From Bactericera cockerelli (Eukaryota > Arthropoda > Insecta > Hemiptera > Triozidae): a DNA stretch of 64,000 nucleotides. This document shows positions 24,269-35,141 of the stretch, one piece after another. A program made the translations under genes and the position numbers. Positions within the stretch are counted from its first letter, which is position 1; every line of letters starts with the position of its first letter. Location of the stretch: positions 22,256,567 to 22,320,566 of the forward strand of contig CM044956.1 of the NCBI GenBank assembly GCA_024516035.1, written 5' to 3'. The notes under the pieces are model-generated. The model saw only the letters and a program-made list of their open reading frames with translations, had not been told where the DNA came from and did no database searches.

Positions 24269-25750
24269 ATGGATGGTGAGGCGAAGGATGAGGACCCTCG
24301 CTTAAAGGTCCCTCCGGACCCGGGAGATGGAAGCAATAAATCACAGGAGATGGAACAGGATTTACCTAACAACGGAGAGAAAAGTAAGCCCGAACCATTT
24401 ATTTATGAGACATCTGACGAAGGTCCGTATGTTATATTTGTAGAGACTTCTAGTGGTGAAGGTAATGGAATCGATAGAATCCACCCCATGGCCCTAGGTA
24501 ACATGTTTAAAAGAATACACCCAGAGATCCAGAATAAAATTGAACGTGTATATAAAAATGGAAAAAACAGACTGAAATTGGTCATGAAAGACAGGACAAG
24601 CGCAAATATACTTGCAAACTCAGAAAAGATGAAGCAGAAAGGTCTTTCCTGCTACATACCCAAGTTTCTAGTTACTAAACAAGGCATTATAAGGGGGGTT
24701 CTCAAAGACCTCAGTGAGGAAGAAATAAAATCAGAATGTCAACTACCCTATGAACTAAGAGATAAAGCCAGAATCCTATCAGTTAAACGGTTCAATAGAA
24801 AAGTAAATGATGAGTGGCTACCCACCGAAACTGTACAATTAACTTTTAGAGCTCAAATACTACCTTCTTATGTTACCATACATTACTATAGATGTAAAGT
24901 AGATACATTTATTCCTAAGGTTCACCAGTGCTCTAAATGCCTGAGATACGGCCACATTGTGAAGTTTTGTAAATCAACTACAGCTAGATGTGATAGTTGT
25001 GGTAATGATGATCATGAGACCAAAGACTGCACTGTCTCACCTCCCCCCAAATGTATTCACTGTAAAGGAGAGCACAGATCATATATCGAAAGAAATGACA
25101 CAAATAAATGCCCTGAGTATAAAAAACAACTCGAAATTAAAAAAATTATGGTTCGGGAAAACAAAACTTTTCTGGAAGCTCGACTAGCCATACAAAAAAA
25201 ATCGTATTCGTCAGTTGCTGGTAATAAGAATAGTAATCTACAAGATACCTTTTCAGTTCCCAGCACCCCAGCTCCACAACCTAGCTCAAGTCAAGTTTCT
25301 ATTTACAGAAAAAGAAGGAGAAACTCACCACCACTACCAAATCTGAGTATGCAGAAGCAAAGAGAGCTCTACAACAGCTGTAATAACGATACCTACCTAC
25401 CTTCATCTCCCATCATCGGTGATAGTACTGCACATTCCAAGCCAGGTGTAAACAACTCGTATGTATCTCAACCTACTTCTCCATCATTAAGCTCTCAGAA
25501 TTTTACATTCAGTGAGAAGGTAAGGAAAACCTCTCAATCCAATGACTCCAACCGGAATAAACCTACTACAGGTAATATTTCACTCAATGAAAATATCATT
25601 ACTAAACTAATTTTATCTGTCATGAAGACAGTAATAAACAAACAAGAGACAAAAGAGCTTCCAGAAAAAGAGCTCCTTAATTTAATAAAAATTGAATTAA
25701 AGAAAAACACGCGTAGTTCAAATGGCTACGACTCTGAACTCGAGAAATAG
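24269..25750 (+). CDS. I-clade LINE ORF1, gag-like RNA-binding protein
   Basis: 493 residues. The acidic N-terminus leads into an RRM-like region typical of insect LINE ORF1 (about residues 40-200). Then come three cysteine-rich zinc knuckles: CSKCLRYGHIVKFC near residue 221 (CX2CX4HX4C), CDSCGNDDHETKDC near 241 and a longer variant starting CIHCKGEH near 262. A Ser/Pro/Asn-rich tail follows. The protein coats element RNA to form the RNP that carries out retrotransposition. The ATG at 24,269 follows a leader without a longer open frame in phase. The ORF is intact and overlaps ORF2 by 29 nt in another frame, as is usual where ORF2 is translated by reinitiation or coupling. Confidence 0.9.
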   Translation: MDGEAKDEDPRLKVPPDPGDGSNKSQEMEQDLPNNGEKSKPEPFIYETSDEGPYVIFVETSSGEGNGIDRIHPMALGNMFKRIHPEIQNKIERVYKNGKNRLKLVMKDRTSANILANSEKMKQKGLSCYIPKFLVTKQGIIRGVLKDLSEEEIKSECQLPYELRDKARILSVKRFNRKVNDEWLPTETVQLTFRAQILPSYVTIHYYRCKVDTFIPKVHQCSKCLRYGHIVKFCKSTTARCDSCGNDDHETKDCTVSPPPKCIHCKGEHRSYIERNDTNKCPEYKKQLEIKKIMVRENKTFLEARLAIQKKSYSSVAGNKNSNLQDTFSVPSTPAPQPSSSQVSIYRKRRRNSPPLPNLSMQKQRELYNSCNNDTYLPSSPIIGDSTAHSKPGVNNSYVSQPTSPSLSSQNFTFSEKVRKTSQSNDSNRNKPTTGNISLNENIITKLILSVMKTVINKQETKELPEKELLNLIKIELKKNTRSSNGYDSELEK

Positions 25751-26831
25751 CTTAAATATACTACAGTGGAACGCAAGGTCCGCTGTAGCAAATAAAAACT
25801 CATTGGAAAAAGCTCTGTTTGAGCAAAATATACATGTAGCTTTTATATCCGAAACATGGTTTAAACCCGGAAAATTCGTCAATTTCGCAGGGTATAATAT
25901 AATTAGAGAAGACAGAGAAGATGGAAAGGCAGGGGTGGCCATCTTCCTAAAAACAAATATTTTTTATAAAGAAAACAACGCGTACTTCAAAATACGAAAT
26001 CTACAAATCTGTGCCGTGTCCGTCACATATAATGAAAAACCATTGAATCTCACATCTTTCTACAACCCACCTAACAACAACATTACTTCACAGGAATGGC
26101 TCCGTTTTTTCGATAGTTTCCATGGGTCTACAATCCTTGGAGGAGACAGCAACTGTCATCATCTGGCGTGGGGCTGCAGCTTCTCGGATACCAAAGGTCG
26201 TTCAATGTTGGACGCCATCGACGATGCAAACCTCATCTTACTCAATACAGGACAACCAACTCTCATGAGAAGTATACATCATAGAAACGTAAGTGCTATT
26301 GACCTAACGCTAGTATCACCTGACCTTGGAGGGCTTTTGGAATGGAATGTGATGAATGACTCCATGGGTTCCAATCACTTTCCTATACAAATTAAGTCTG
26401 AATACATGACCATAAAGTCAATACTAAAAAATCAGATCAGAAAATGGAAAATTAAACAAGCTGATTGGGTAAAATTTAAAACCGAAATGAATGTGCTTAC
26501 ACGAGAATCAAATTGTCAAACATGCGAGTTGGTTCCTAACTCATACAATTTTTTTATTTGTAACCTAAACAAGGCTAGCGAAAAATCCATTCCCCCAGTG
26601 AAACATTTTAACGCAAACAGTAAATTTCGTAGAGCTTGGTGGAACGAAGAATGTGAAAAACTTCTTAAAGATAGACAATCAAAATTACTTAGATACAAAA
26701 GCTCTCTATCTAGCGAGGACTTCCTAGAATACACTAAGAGCGATGCTAAGTTTAAAAAAATATGCAAAAAAAACAAACAAAAAAGCTTGGCAGAGTTTCT
26801 GCAACTCGCTAAATCGACATGTAAAAATTAA
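25722..26831 (+). CDS. I-clade LINE ORF2, first part: AP-type endonuclease (frame broken at its 3' end)
   Basis: 369 codons up to a premature stop. Residues 10-225 form the exonuclease-endonuclease-phosphatase fold that nicks target DNA. Visible motifs are NILQWNARS (Asn), FISETWF (Glu), LGGDSNCHHLAWG (Asp/Asn), IDLTLVSP, and SNHFPI, where families usually have SDH; the Asp-to-Asn change could weaken catalysis, or be lineage variation. After about residue 345 the protein continues sensibly only in the next frame. The switch lies within an A8 tract (26,766-26,773) or A6 tract (26,779-26,784), so one extra A would explain it. This is a disabled ORF2, or a sequencing/assembly error at a homopolymer. 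Confidence 0.85.
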   Translation: MATTLNSRNSLNILQWNARSAVANKNSLEKALFEQNIHVAFISETWFKPGKFVNFAGYNIIREDREDGKAGVAIFLKTNIFYKENNAYFKIRNLQICAVSVTYNEKPLNLTSFYNPPNNNITSQEWLRFFDSFHGSTILGGDSNCHHLAWGCSFSDTKGRSMLDAIDDANLILLNTGQPTLMRSIHHRNVSAIDLTLVSPDLGGLLEWNVMNDSMGSNHFPIQIKSEYMTIKSILKNQIRKWKIKQADWVKFKTEMNVLTRESNCQTCELVPNSYNFFICNLNKASEKSIPPVKHFNANSKFRRAWWNEECEKLLKDRQSKLLRYKSSLSSEDFLEYTKSDAKFKKICKKNKQKSLAEFLQLAKSTCKN

Positions 26832-29358
26832 AGACGTTTGGCAATCGATAAAGAGACTCAAAAATAAAAAAACCTCTCCCTCTATACCCATACAAAATGG
26901 TGAATGGTCAGAAAATCTGTTAAATTCACTATGTCCTCCCTATGTTAGACAAAATACAAATATCTCTCCTTTACCAGGTGAGGATGAAAATGATGAAATG
27001 AACAGAAATTTTACCTTAGAAGAATTGTATAAATGTCTGAAATCAAACTCAAATACGGCGCCTGGGATGGATAACATACACTATCAGATGCTCTCTAACC
27101 TACCATCAAATGCCACACAACATCTTCTAGATATATTTAACAGGATTTGGCAAACAGGAGATATACCTGAGGAGTGGAGGAATATTATTGTTGTACCTTT
27201 TCTCAAGTATGGGAAATCGGCAGATGACCACAAGTCATACCGGCCTATATCTCTAGCATCGTGTGTTTTAAAAACCTTCGAAAGAATGGTCAAGAATAGA
27301 CTTGATTGGTGGCTCGAATATAACAACCTCCTGCCGACCTCTCAAAATGGGTTTAGGAAAAATAAATCTGTAGTCGAGGCCCAAGCATCTCTGGTGCTGG
27401 ATATCGAACAAGGATTTGCTGAACAAAAATCAACCCTAGCTGTCTTTTATGACATCGTGGGGGCGTATAACGCCATCCAAATACCTATTTTAATGGACAA
27501 GCTGTTAAAAATAAAAACTCCATTCAAAATCAGGCGCATTATTCACGCAATAATTTGTGAAAGATATCTTTACTTGAGAATCAACAATGCACTGATCGGC
27601 CCGAGAACTGCTTTCCTAGGCTTGGGTCAGGGGGATATACTCAGCTGTCCCCTCTACTCAGTATATACTATTGACCTTGATACTTCAATACCAACCGAAT
27701 TTAAAAAAGTGCAATATGTCGACGACTTTTGCATCTATCTAACCAGAAATCTTCCTGAAACATGCGAAAACGATATAAAGGTCGGAATTAGGGCTGTAGA
27801 AAAGTACATGTCCGAAAATGGCCTGAGCATTTCATATCCAAAAACCGAAGCAGTACTTTTCACTAGAAAGAGACGACCAAACATTTCCCAACACATAGAG
27901 ATAAACGAATATGCAATTCCATTAAATAATAAAGTCCGCTTCCTGGGACTGATTTTGGAGCAAAAACTAAATTGGTCGAACCATATAGAACATATAACAA
28001 CTAAGATATCCAAGTACACTAACATTATGAAATTTGTATGTAACAAACATTGGGGAATGGACCCTCAGATAGCTTTGACCTTTTACCGAGCGACTGTTAG
28101 GTCAACACTCGACTTCGGCGCAATTTTTTATGTAAATTCGGCGCAAACTAAACTTGCCAGGGTTCATAAGGCTCAGTCAAGCGCTATCAGAATAGCTATG
28201 GGATATCTCAACAGTACTCCCATCGATAACATGTTACAAGAAACGAGAGAGAAATCAATGAAAGATAGAGCGTACTTACTCATAGACCGATTTATTTCAA
28301 AAACCATATCGATTCAAAGCGATACACTAAAAAAATTGAATGACCTAACAGTCTTACATCTGACTTCCAAAAAACTAAAAAATAGAGCAAGTCCACCCCT
28401 GGTTGAAAGCTACTGCAACCTAATTGTTTTCAATCCCCATGTATTCTCAAGTAAGAAACCTCCACTATACCTATACAACTATGATGTAACGCTCACTAAA
28501 GTGGAGCAAGGATGTGTGAGTCTCTATGAGTCCGCCCCTGAGTACGCTAAGGAGACGTGCTTTATGAACGAAGTGAAAGAAAAGTGGCCTCAATCCCATC
28601 TCATCTTCACCGACGGGTCAAAAACTGCTGAGTCCGTTGGAGCAGCCTTCTTTGACCCTGAACACAAATTTCAAAGCTTATTCAAAATACCTAAGTTTGC
28701 CACAATTTTCACTGCCGAAGCTCTCGCTATCCTGGAGGCACTGAAATATGCTGAATCCCTGGAAAAAAATGAAATCATCATCCTGTCTGATAGCAAAAGT
28801 TGTTTGGATAAGCTGAGCAACATCACACTTTCAAATGGAAATCCAAATCATCTCATCCTGGACATCCTGGAACAATACTCCCGACTCCAGAGGAAACAAA
28901 TACGCGTCAGGTTCGTGTGGGTACGAGGTCACGCGGGTATCACAGGCAACGAGATAGTCGACAAGCTGGCCAAGGAAGCGGCTCAGAGTCCTGAGTCCCC
29001 CTATTCATATCCCCTACCAGCACAAGACTTACGAGCTTACACGGATTTGAATCATGAATCACAATGGAGAGAGAATATATCGAACTATACTAATAATAAG
29101 GGTCTCTTTTACAAAAGGAATTTTCCTATAACTAATAAAAAACCATGGTTTTCAAAGACCATAAACTGTAGGAAATATTTAGTTACCTTTAACAGGTTAC
29201 GATGTAACCATGCTTTATGCACAGCTTACTTAAATAAAATAAATATTGCACCCAGCCCCCTGTGCGATGAGTGCAGTGAACGTGAGGACTGGGAGCACAT
29301 TATTATGTGCTGCCCTAAGTATAAAATCGCCAGGAAAAAAACTTTTCCAAAAAATTAG
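26743..29358 (+). CDS. I-clade LINE ORF2, second part: reverse transcriptase and RNase H
   Basis: Open for 871 codons, but the first 15 or so belong to the wrong side of the frame break; true continuity with the endonuclease part begins near 26,785. RT motifs are: palm aspartate in FYDIVGAYN near residue 235, GLGQGDILSC (motif B) near 293 and QYVDDFC (motif C) near 324. RNase H has its DEDD set: FTDGSKT (620), TAEALAIL (656), LSDSKSC (681) and GNEIVDKLAKEAA (735). A zinc knuckle CDECSEREDWEHIIMC sits near 841. The RT copies element RNA at the nicked target; RNase H removes template RNA. The stop at 29,358 is premature: the next frame continues with a plausible C-terminus to 29,461. Again the break is at an A7 tract (about 29,335-29,341). 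Confidence 0.88.
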   Translation: MLSLKKYAKKTNKKAWQSFCNSLNRHVKIKDVWQSIKRLKNKKTSPSIPIQNGEWSENLLNSLCPPYVRQNTNISPLPGEDENDEMNRNFTLEELYKCLKSNSNTAPGMDNIHYQMLSNLPSNATQHLLDIFNRIWQTGDIPEEWRNIIVVPFLKYGKSADDHKSYRPISLASCVLKTFERMVKNRLDWWLEYNNLLPTSQNGFRKNKSVVEAQASLVLDIEQGFAEQKSTLAVFYDIVGAYNAIQIPILMDKLLKIKTPFKIRRIIHAIICERYLYLRINNALIGPRTAFLGLGQGDILSCPLYSVYTIDLDTSIPTEFKKVQYVDDFCIYLTRNLPETCENDIKVGIRAVEKYMSENGLSISYPKTEAVLFTRKRRPNISQHIEINEYAIPLNNKVRFLGLILEQKLNWSNHIEHITTKISKYTNIMKFVCNKHWGMDPQIALTFYRATVRSTLDFGAIFYVNSAQTKLARVHKAQSSAIRIAMGYLNSTPIDNMLQETREKSMKDRAYLLIDRFISKTISIQSDTLKKLNDLTVLHLTSKKLKNRASPPLVESYCNLIVFNPHVFSSKKPPLYLYNYDVTLTKVEQGCVSLYESAPEYAKETCFMNEVKEKWPQSHLIFTDGSKTAESVGAAFFDPEHKFQSLFKIPKFATIFTAEALAILEALKYAESLEKNEIIILSDSKSCLDKLSNITLSNGNPNHLILDILEQYSRLQRKQIRVRFVWVRGHAGITGNEIVDKLAKEAAQSPESPYSYPLPAQDLRAYTDLNHESQWRENISNYTNNKGLFYKRNFPITNKKPWFSKTINCRKYLVTFNRLRCNHALCTAYLNKINIAPSPLCDECSEREDWEHIIMCCPKYKIARKKTFPKN

Positions 29359-29461
29359 TAGTCTGTTGGAGTTGCCCTTCAACTATTCTTTGATCCTGCA
29401 GAACACTTCATGCTATCCGCATGTTTTCGGCTTTATTAGGGTCAGCAATCTATGTTGTTGA
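29342..29461 (+). pseudogene. Out-of-frame C-terminus of the I-clade ORF2
   Basis: After the second A-tract break the next frame reads LFQKISSLLELPFNYSLILQ and onward to a stop at 29,461. It resembles the family's usual short hydrophobic C-terminal tail following the zinc knuckle. The inference rests on continuity and composition, not on a motif. Confidence 0.55.
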
Positions 29462-29820
29462 CTCCCTGGTTAATAATAAAAAAAAAATCAAACAAACGGG
29501 TTCAAACCCCGTTTTTTATATCTTTTTGTTACTCCATGAAAATGAAAACACTTTGAACTTTTACCTTTCTTTAGATGCCTATTGTTACTCTAATACCCAA
29601 TTTTGTAGAACTTTGAGTGTATTATGTAATATGTATTTATGTATGTAATCTTTACTAAAAATAAAGTGGCTGTATGGGCTTATTTTTGGCCCACTGCCAA
29701 TCTTCTAAAAAAAAAAAAAAAAAAAACCATAAGTTGTGACTTCTATTTTAATCCAATATAAAAACTGTACTTAGAATTACGTAGGAAACTACTTGAAAAC
29801 TCCAAGGAATACGTAATTAT

Positions 29821-30509
29821 ATCGCACCTTTAGAATTAGAGGGTAATATATCAAAAAAATCGAAAAATACGTTTTTGGTACCGTTGGAAAGAAGAGAACA
29901 AGCTCTATCGATATGTACAAGAATTATAGTTCTATTCCTCTTCGTTCACAAGTTACAGCGCTAAAATCTTTATTCAATTAACTAAAAGTGGAGGGGGCAT
30001 TGGATCAAAATAGTTTCAAGTCAGTTCGATCAGTGAAGTCAGTATATTTCTCCATAAAAAATCAATAATTTGGACATAATTTTTGACTCGATGATAACAT
30101 TTTGATAAATTACCATCTTTAAAAAATGTTTAGTGATTCTTTTGAATATAGCTCTCGAAAAAAAATCGAGATATTACCCACTTTTGTTCACTTATGATCA
30201 AAGAATAAGGTATTATCGTACCATATCACTCTATTCAGTATTGACATTTTATCAAAAAATGAGATAATCTTAAAATAAAGTTTTATGTCAAAACACCTTT
30301 TTTTTAAATGACAATAAATTTAAGTTCCATTATCAAAAGTGATTTTGTTTTTACATAGTTCAATAGAAAAGAACATGCTGATTTGAATGCAACAGTAATC
30401 AACTTTGTAGATCTTATAGTTTTAAAACAGTGATATGTCAAATTTTCAGTTGCGATTTCCCAAAAAACAGGTTTTTTGACATATAACCCTCTAATTCTAA
30501 AGGTGCGAT
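29821..30509. mobile_element. Non-autonomous DNA transposon with about 40-bp TIRs
   Basis: About 688 bp. The left end reads TCGCACCTTTAGAATTAGAG at 29,822 and the same sequence appears inverted at 30,489-30,508. The match continues through GGGTWATATRTCAAAAAA, so the inverted ends are about 38-40 bp with few mismatches. Flanks allow a TA or ATAT duplication; which one is right cannot be decided. No coding capacity: internal open frames are short and AT-rich. The superfamily is not assigned. It lies only about 85 bp from the 3' end of the I-clade LINE. Confidence 0.75.
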
Positions 30510-31536
30510 ATGTATTGTTGGCTAGGTGAAGTTTGCAGAGAATACAGAAGCAAAGGGTTAAATAAGAGAGGTAAACAATGAAAGTGTCGGACAGTGAGGC
30601 TTGGGAAAAAATTGGCAAACGGTATCAATGTTTGCTAAAATAACGCCCAAAAAATAAGCGAGATCTGTGCCAGGGAATGGTCTGTTTGGCACAAATTGAA
30701 GAGAATGAGTAAGAATTCAGAAAAGTATTAATGTAGTATGCGAAATAAGTGAGGAACCTGCAAAGAAAATGTGAATTCTCGGCATCATGCTTTTCTTCTA
30801 TATCGAGGTTATAGACGTCTCTTACACCTAGCTGAGAGTATCCAATAGGTAAGCTTACTTTCAAAGTGTACATAGTGCATACATACTGTATGCCTAAATC
30901 CCCCACCGATTACCAATTTGTAATATTTCATTATACGTAGAAAAGACGATACACATACACAAACAGATATGTGCTATAAAGATATGTATATGTAGATTGA
31001 GACTTAATTTTACTGTGCGTGTTATGGGTCATGGGACTCATGGGTCAAGAGAAGGAATGCCGCGCAAAATTCGAACTGCGCCAATCTGCCAGTGACCCAA
31101 TGTCAAGTGCCCTGAAGGTAAGAGGCGATATTACATACTTGTCAGGTATGACTTTACCGGTAAGATATATCCTTGAAAGTTTAATACCGACACAGCTGAC
31201 GTTTTCTCATAATGTATGGCAGGTAACTGTCAGTAATCTTTGCATCTCTGGTGTCCACTATGTAATTTCAGTAAATTGCTTTTTCCTACCAGGTAGGTGT
31301 GAAGGAGGTAGTAAAGTAGTGATGCCTGCCGCCCGACAGGTTGATAGTATTTATGAAATATACAGGGTGTCAAATGTTATTATGGTTCTTACTAAGAATC
31401 CCTAAGTTTTTTGTTTTTTTATTTTTTTTTTAGTGTTTCACAGCCTTTTTTATATCGTAGCCATGAAACAGCTACAGATGCCTGTGTTGTAGCTTGCCTA
31501 TCCCTTAGTATGCCCATTTGCCCATCCCTTATTAAG
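30510..31536. other. Gene-free stretch
   Basis: A 128-codon plus-strand frame at 31,019-31,405 has no recognisable domain and is not supported. TATACAGGGTGTC at about 31,361 resembles a Tc1-type terminus, but no partner end was found. Confidence 0.4.
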
Positions 31537-31560
31537 CCCCCCCCCCCCCCCCCCCCCCCC
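31537..31560. repeat. C24 homopolymer
   Basis: Twenty-four consecutive C on the plus strand at 31,537-31,560. It lies about 47 bp beyond the 3' side of the minus-strand SINE head at 31,608. Confidence 0.95.
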
Positions 31561-31607
31561 AACCATAATACAAACAACTGTAACTAAATTTAGAATACAT
31601 TTTTTTG

Positions 31608-31680
31608 TCGGCTCCGGGGATCGCACCTGGGACCTTCCGCATGCCAAGCGAGTGCTTAAGAACTCAGCTAATTACGCGCT
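31608..31680 (-). mobile_element. tRNA-like SINE head
   Basis: On the minus strand GCGCGTAATTAGCTGAGTTC (A-box region) is followed at tRNA spacing by AGGTGCGATCCCCGGAGCC, a B box with one mismatch to consensus. Downstream (lower coordinates) are a T/A-rich segment and then poly-G on this strand. The tail family is not known. A tRNA pseudogene is the alternative. Confidence 0.55.
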
Positions 31681-34600
31681 CAATTTTGTTTTTATCGGAA
31701 GACACTCAACTACCTATTTTCGTAGGTATCATTATCATCATTGAAACATATCCTCACAAATAATTAACAGATTTAAATAGGACTTTTAACAAATGATAAT
31801 CAATTTTTTTCTTTAATTTTTATCACATCAGATATCAAATTGATAATAAACTACATTTCTTCTCTTCTTATTTGAATTTTCAACTGTGGTTGTTCCACCC
31901 TTTAAATTTACAAAAGGCAATCTGATAGTAATGCACCGAGAGCCGTAATTTTATCGGCAGAGATTAGGATGCCTAGTTTAATGGTTATTTCAGTATGAAG
32001 GTCTTGTGCTGCTGTGGATTAGCTCACCCAACGCTTCTGCAAGGAGCAGATCCTCTCTGAATATGCTATTTAATTTTCTACCAACTACTAGGCACAACAA
32101 CCCGTTTCTCAATTACAAATAGCTGTCTCTAATCCTTCCTCTCCTTCTCATCTCTATCGTCCTTGTTCAATCTTTCTTTTTTCTCTGTCTATCCTTATCC
32201 CTCTTTCTCTCTCATAATTCAATTTAATTCCTAGACAGGAGTTATTACACTCGGGTTATCTGGTAGCATCATCTATAGCAGACTCTACTCATATCCTTGG
32301 TAGGTGGGATCCTAGAGTATCTGAAATTTATGCAAAGGTGTAAGGTGCACAGGAAATTAAAAGTCCTTCCCATGAATTATTGCTGGCGCGGCAGTGGTAC
32401 CATGGAAATTCTATTGAAATGTTAACTTTCTTCGTTTCTATTTTATTTGTTGCTGTTTTTATGGCTCAAAGTAGGGATTTTAACAGTTTTGTTTCTAAAT
32501 TCAGCAGTAGCAAGCTGTGTATTTATTTCTGACTTAGGAATGACCTAACGTCGTGTTTATAATAGAATTGATGTTCTCTGATGTTGTTTGGCATGTTGTA
32601 CCGCCACTTCCTCATTTACTGCATGGCTGAGACAATACAAACACGATTGTCTCATCACATCTATGCAGCTATTTTTGTGTTTGCATGACCGATATTTATT
32701 GCATAGACTGAGTACACTATCATCATCGTCATCAGCACAACACAAATTGCCATATTGTCCTACTCAGGGAGCTCAAGGTTGAGTTTACAATGGCAATATG
32801 CTAAGTAGCCAATATTAACTCTCTGCCTAGCTCTTAGGATAAGTAGGTACTTTAGAGACACTGGTATGTAACTTTCTTGCATGCAGTGAATTATCATTAA
32901 TTTCGAGATATCAAGTAGCCTAACTAGTGACTACACATGTAACGCATTACAACTTTACCCATCAGAAGACTGGAACACTACATGAGCGAAGGAAGAGCAT
33001 ACAATTTGAAAGAACTTTAACAAGTGCATATCAGAAATATTCGTTTCACAATGTATACAATAACGACAGTTTTTCTTTATCACTTGGAACATTATGGAGA
33101 GAACAGACCCCCAGAAACACAGAAGAATTTTTTCTATTCAAGAGAAAAATTTCTATTACTTTTTTCACGGATCAACTATGCTAGAAATACTTTTCAGATC
33201 ATAGGAAATAGTAGAAAGACAGGAATCGTGCATACGATACAAGGACTTACCAGACATTTTTCAAAAGTCGACGGTTATAGAGGTATAGTAAAAATGTATA
33301 AAACATAGTCACCCTATCTAACTTATGACTAAGAAAAATTTTTTTTTTAAAAATTTAAAGTAGATTTAAAGGTCAAAATTCCAGCAGAACAGCTGAGTTC
33401 CTGCATTTCGCAGAACTCTTATTTCTTATAGGAACATATGTATAATTCTCAATATTGAGATATATTTCATATTATCTGTTGTGATGATGTGAAGTATCAT
33501 GGCCAACCAAACGGCATTCATTCCATTAATCCATTCATGAGTACATTCATGAGTGGGAGGAACAGCGGTCATAGTTTAACTTAAACATAATAGATAATAT
33601 ATTTATACTTAATAGACTCTCATGTGGCGTAATATTTAATATTTGTTCTATTGAAACTAATAATACAAAAAAGAAAAATAAATGGGGAAATCTGACAACC
33701 AATGCTAAGATTCTCTGATTTCATCAGAATACAACGCCCAAGTAAAAAAATATTCAACCTATACAAAAAATATTCGGGAATTAAAAAAAAAAAAAAACTT
33801 CCTTCTCTCAATGTGCAAAGTCTAGCGTTCCTGGCAGTAACCTTCCAGTAATGGATTTATTGAACTATCCACCAGGTATCAGCTGCCCAGCCCAGCACAA
33901 TAGCAGCAATCATGGGCAGGTGAGCCCTTGCCATTCAACCCTGGGTCTCGCACACTCTTCCATTTTGTGCATTTTTGTTGTTTGAGGTAAAATCAGAACC
34001 TCCCCCCACTCTGGCTCGTGTTACCACTACAGCACTGTTACCTTTAGGTATAGTGTGTTGAATGACAGCACTGTTACCTTTTGGTATAGTGTGTTGAATT
34101 ACAGGCCCCGTATTCCCCCTATTGATGATGATTTGTGATGATCAGACCCTCTCGAGTCTCAAGCTTACTATATTTCCTACTTGAAAAGGCCCTTTGCCAT
34201 GGTGACTTAATGTACAACCAGATTCCTATAACAGCTAATGTATAATATAAATAAATAAAAACTCATCACTAAATTGTACAGATGTACAGAAATCTTCGAG
34301 ACCGCCCCACAATGGCTATGTGCCTGATCCATTGGAACTTGGACAAAAACATGACTAGGAGTCGCTTGGATTCCAAATGATAGATCTATTTAACATCAAT
34401 GTTTGACACTCTAAAATGAAAAAGCATCTAGAATACCCGCGTTAGCAAACAAGATTATACTTAAGTATATCGAAATACAGAGAACAGTTCAAAGCAAAGA
34501 TAGGATTGACATATCCGTCAGTAATACCAATTAGTTTTAAACAAATGGACATTGTGATAAACAAATAGCACTTAGCAAATTTGAAATACCAGTCAGTGAG

Positions 34601-35133
34601 AGAGCTATTGGTTATTGAAATTGGACGTTTACTTTAATGGAATGCATTACACAAAGTACAAACATATACTTATTTATTATAGCTCAATGACTGTATTATT
34701 ATAATGTCAGAGTATTTCCATTGATATAAATGGAAATAGGATTTTCAAATTAATGTGAACTCCCTAGTGAGTGACTCATACGAATGCGAAACAAATTCAT
34801 GAGTGAAGCAGTGGAGTGAAATTTGTTACAGTTTCCACTGATCAATCATTATTCTATCCCTAGTGAAGAGCTGTGGACTAGCACATAGTTTCAACAAAAT
34901 TATTCTTTTGACAAACAAATTTACTAGTAAGATTTTTTTCTTTACTACTTGACACATGACAGATAAACTTTGTTAATAATTAATAAGCCACATGAAAAGT
35001 AACTTGCAAACCGAGTTAAAAATGCAATGTCCATAGAAATATAATGTGCTGCAATCGAATACAATACATAATATTATACATATAAATTTATATATTTTTG
35101 TAGTCTCACTTTCCCTAAAAGCAAATATTCGTG
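31681..35133. other. Gene-free stretch
   Basis: No supported gene. It contains a 36-bp tandem duplication at 34,029-34,100 and pyrimidine-rich sequence at about 32,130-32,215. Open frames such as 32,927-33,184 and 33,024-33,308 overlap in different phases, as random sequence does. Confidence 0.4.
34029..34100 (+). repeat. 36-bp tandem duplication (2 units)
   Basis: ACAGCACTGTTACCTTTAGG at 34,029 recurs at 34,065 with one substitution; both units carry TATAGTGTGTTGAAT. Confidence 0.88.
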
Positions 35134-35141
35134 AAACATGC

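Larger units (their letters stand above)
24030..29724 (+). mobile_element. I-clade non-LTR retrotransposon, full length with 13-bp target duplication
   Basis: The same 13 bp, AACCATAAGTTGT, occurs at 24,017-24,029 and, directly after the poly(A) tail, at 29,725-29,737, fixing both ends. Layout: 239-bp 5' leader beginning CAAAGTTGTGCTTGC; ORF1 (24,269-25,750) gag-like with zinc knuckles; ORF2 overlapping ORF1 by 29 nt and carrying AP-type endonuclease, RT, RNase H and a C-terminal zinc knuckle; about 250 bp of 3' UTR with AATAAA near 29,660; A17 or longer tail. APE plus RT plus RNase H identifies the I superclade. ORF2 is broken twice. An unmutated duplication suggests a fairly young insertion. 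Confidence 0.93.

Noticed and set aside
31019..31405. 128-codon plus-strand ORF
   Set aside because: No domain, no codon pattern, and it runs into a Tc1-like end motif; probably chance.
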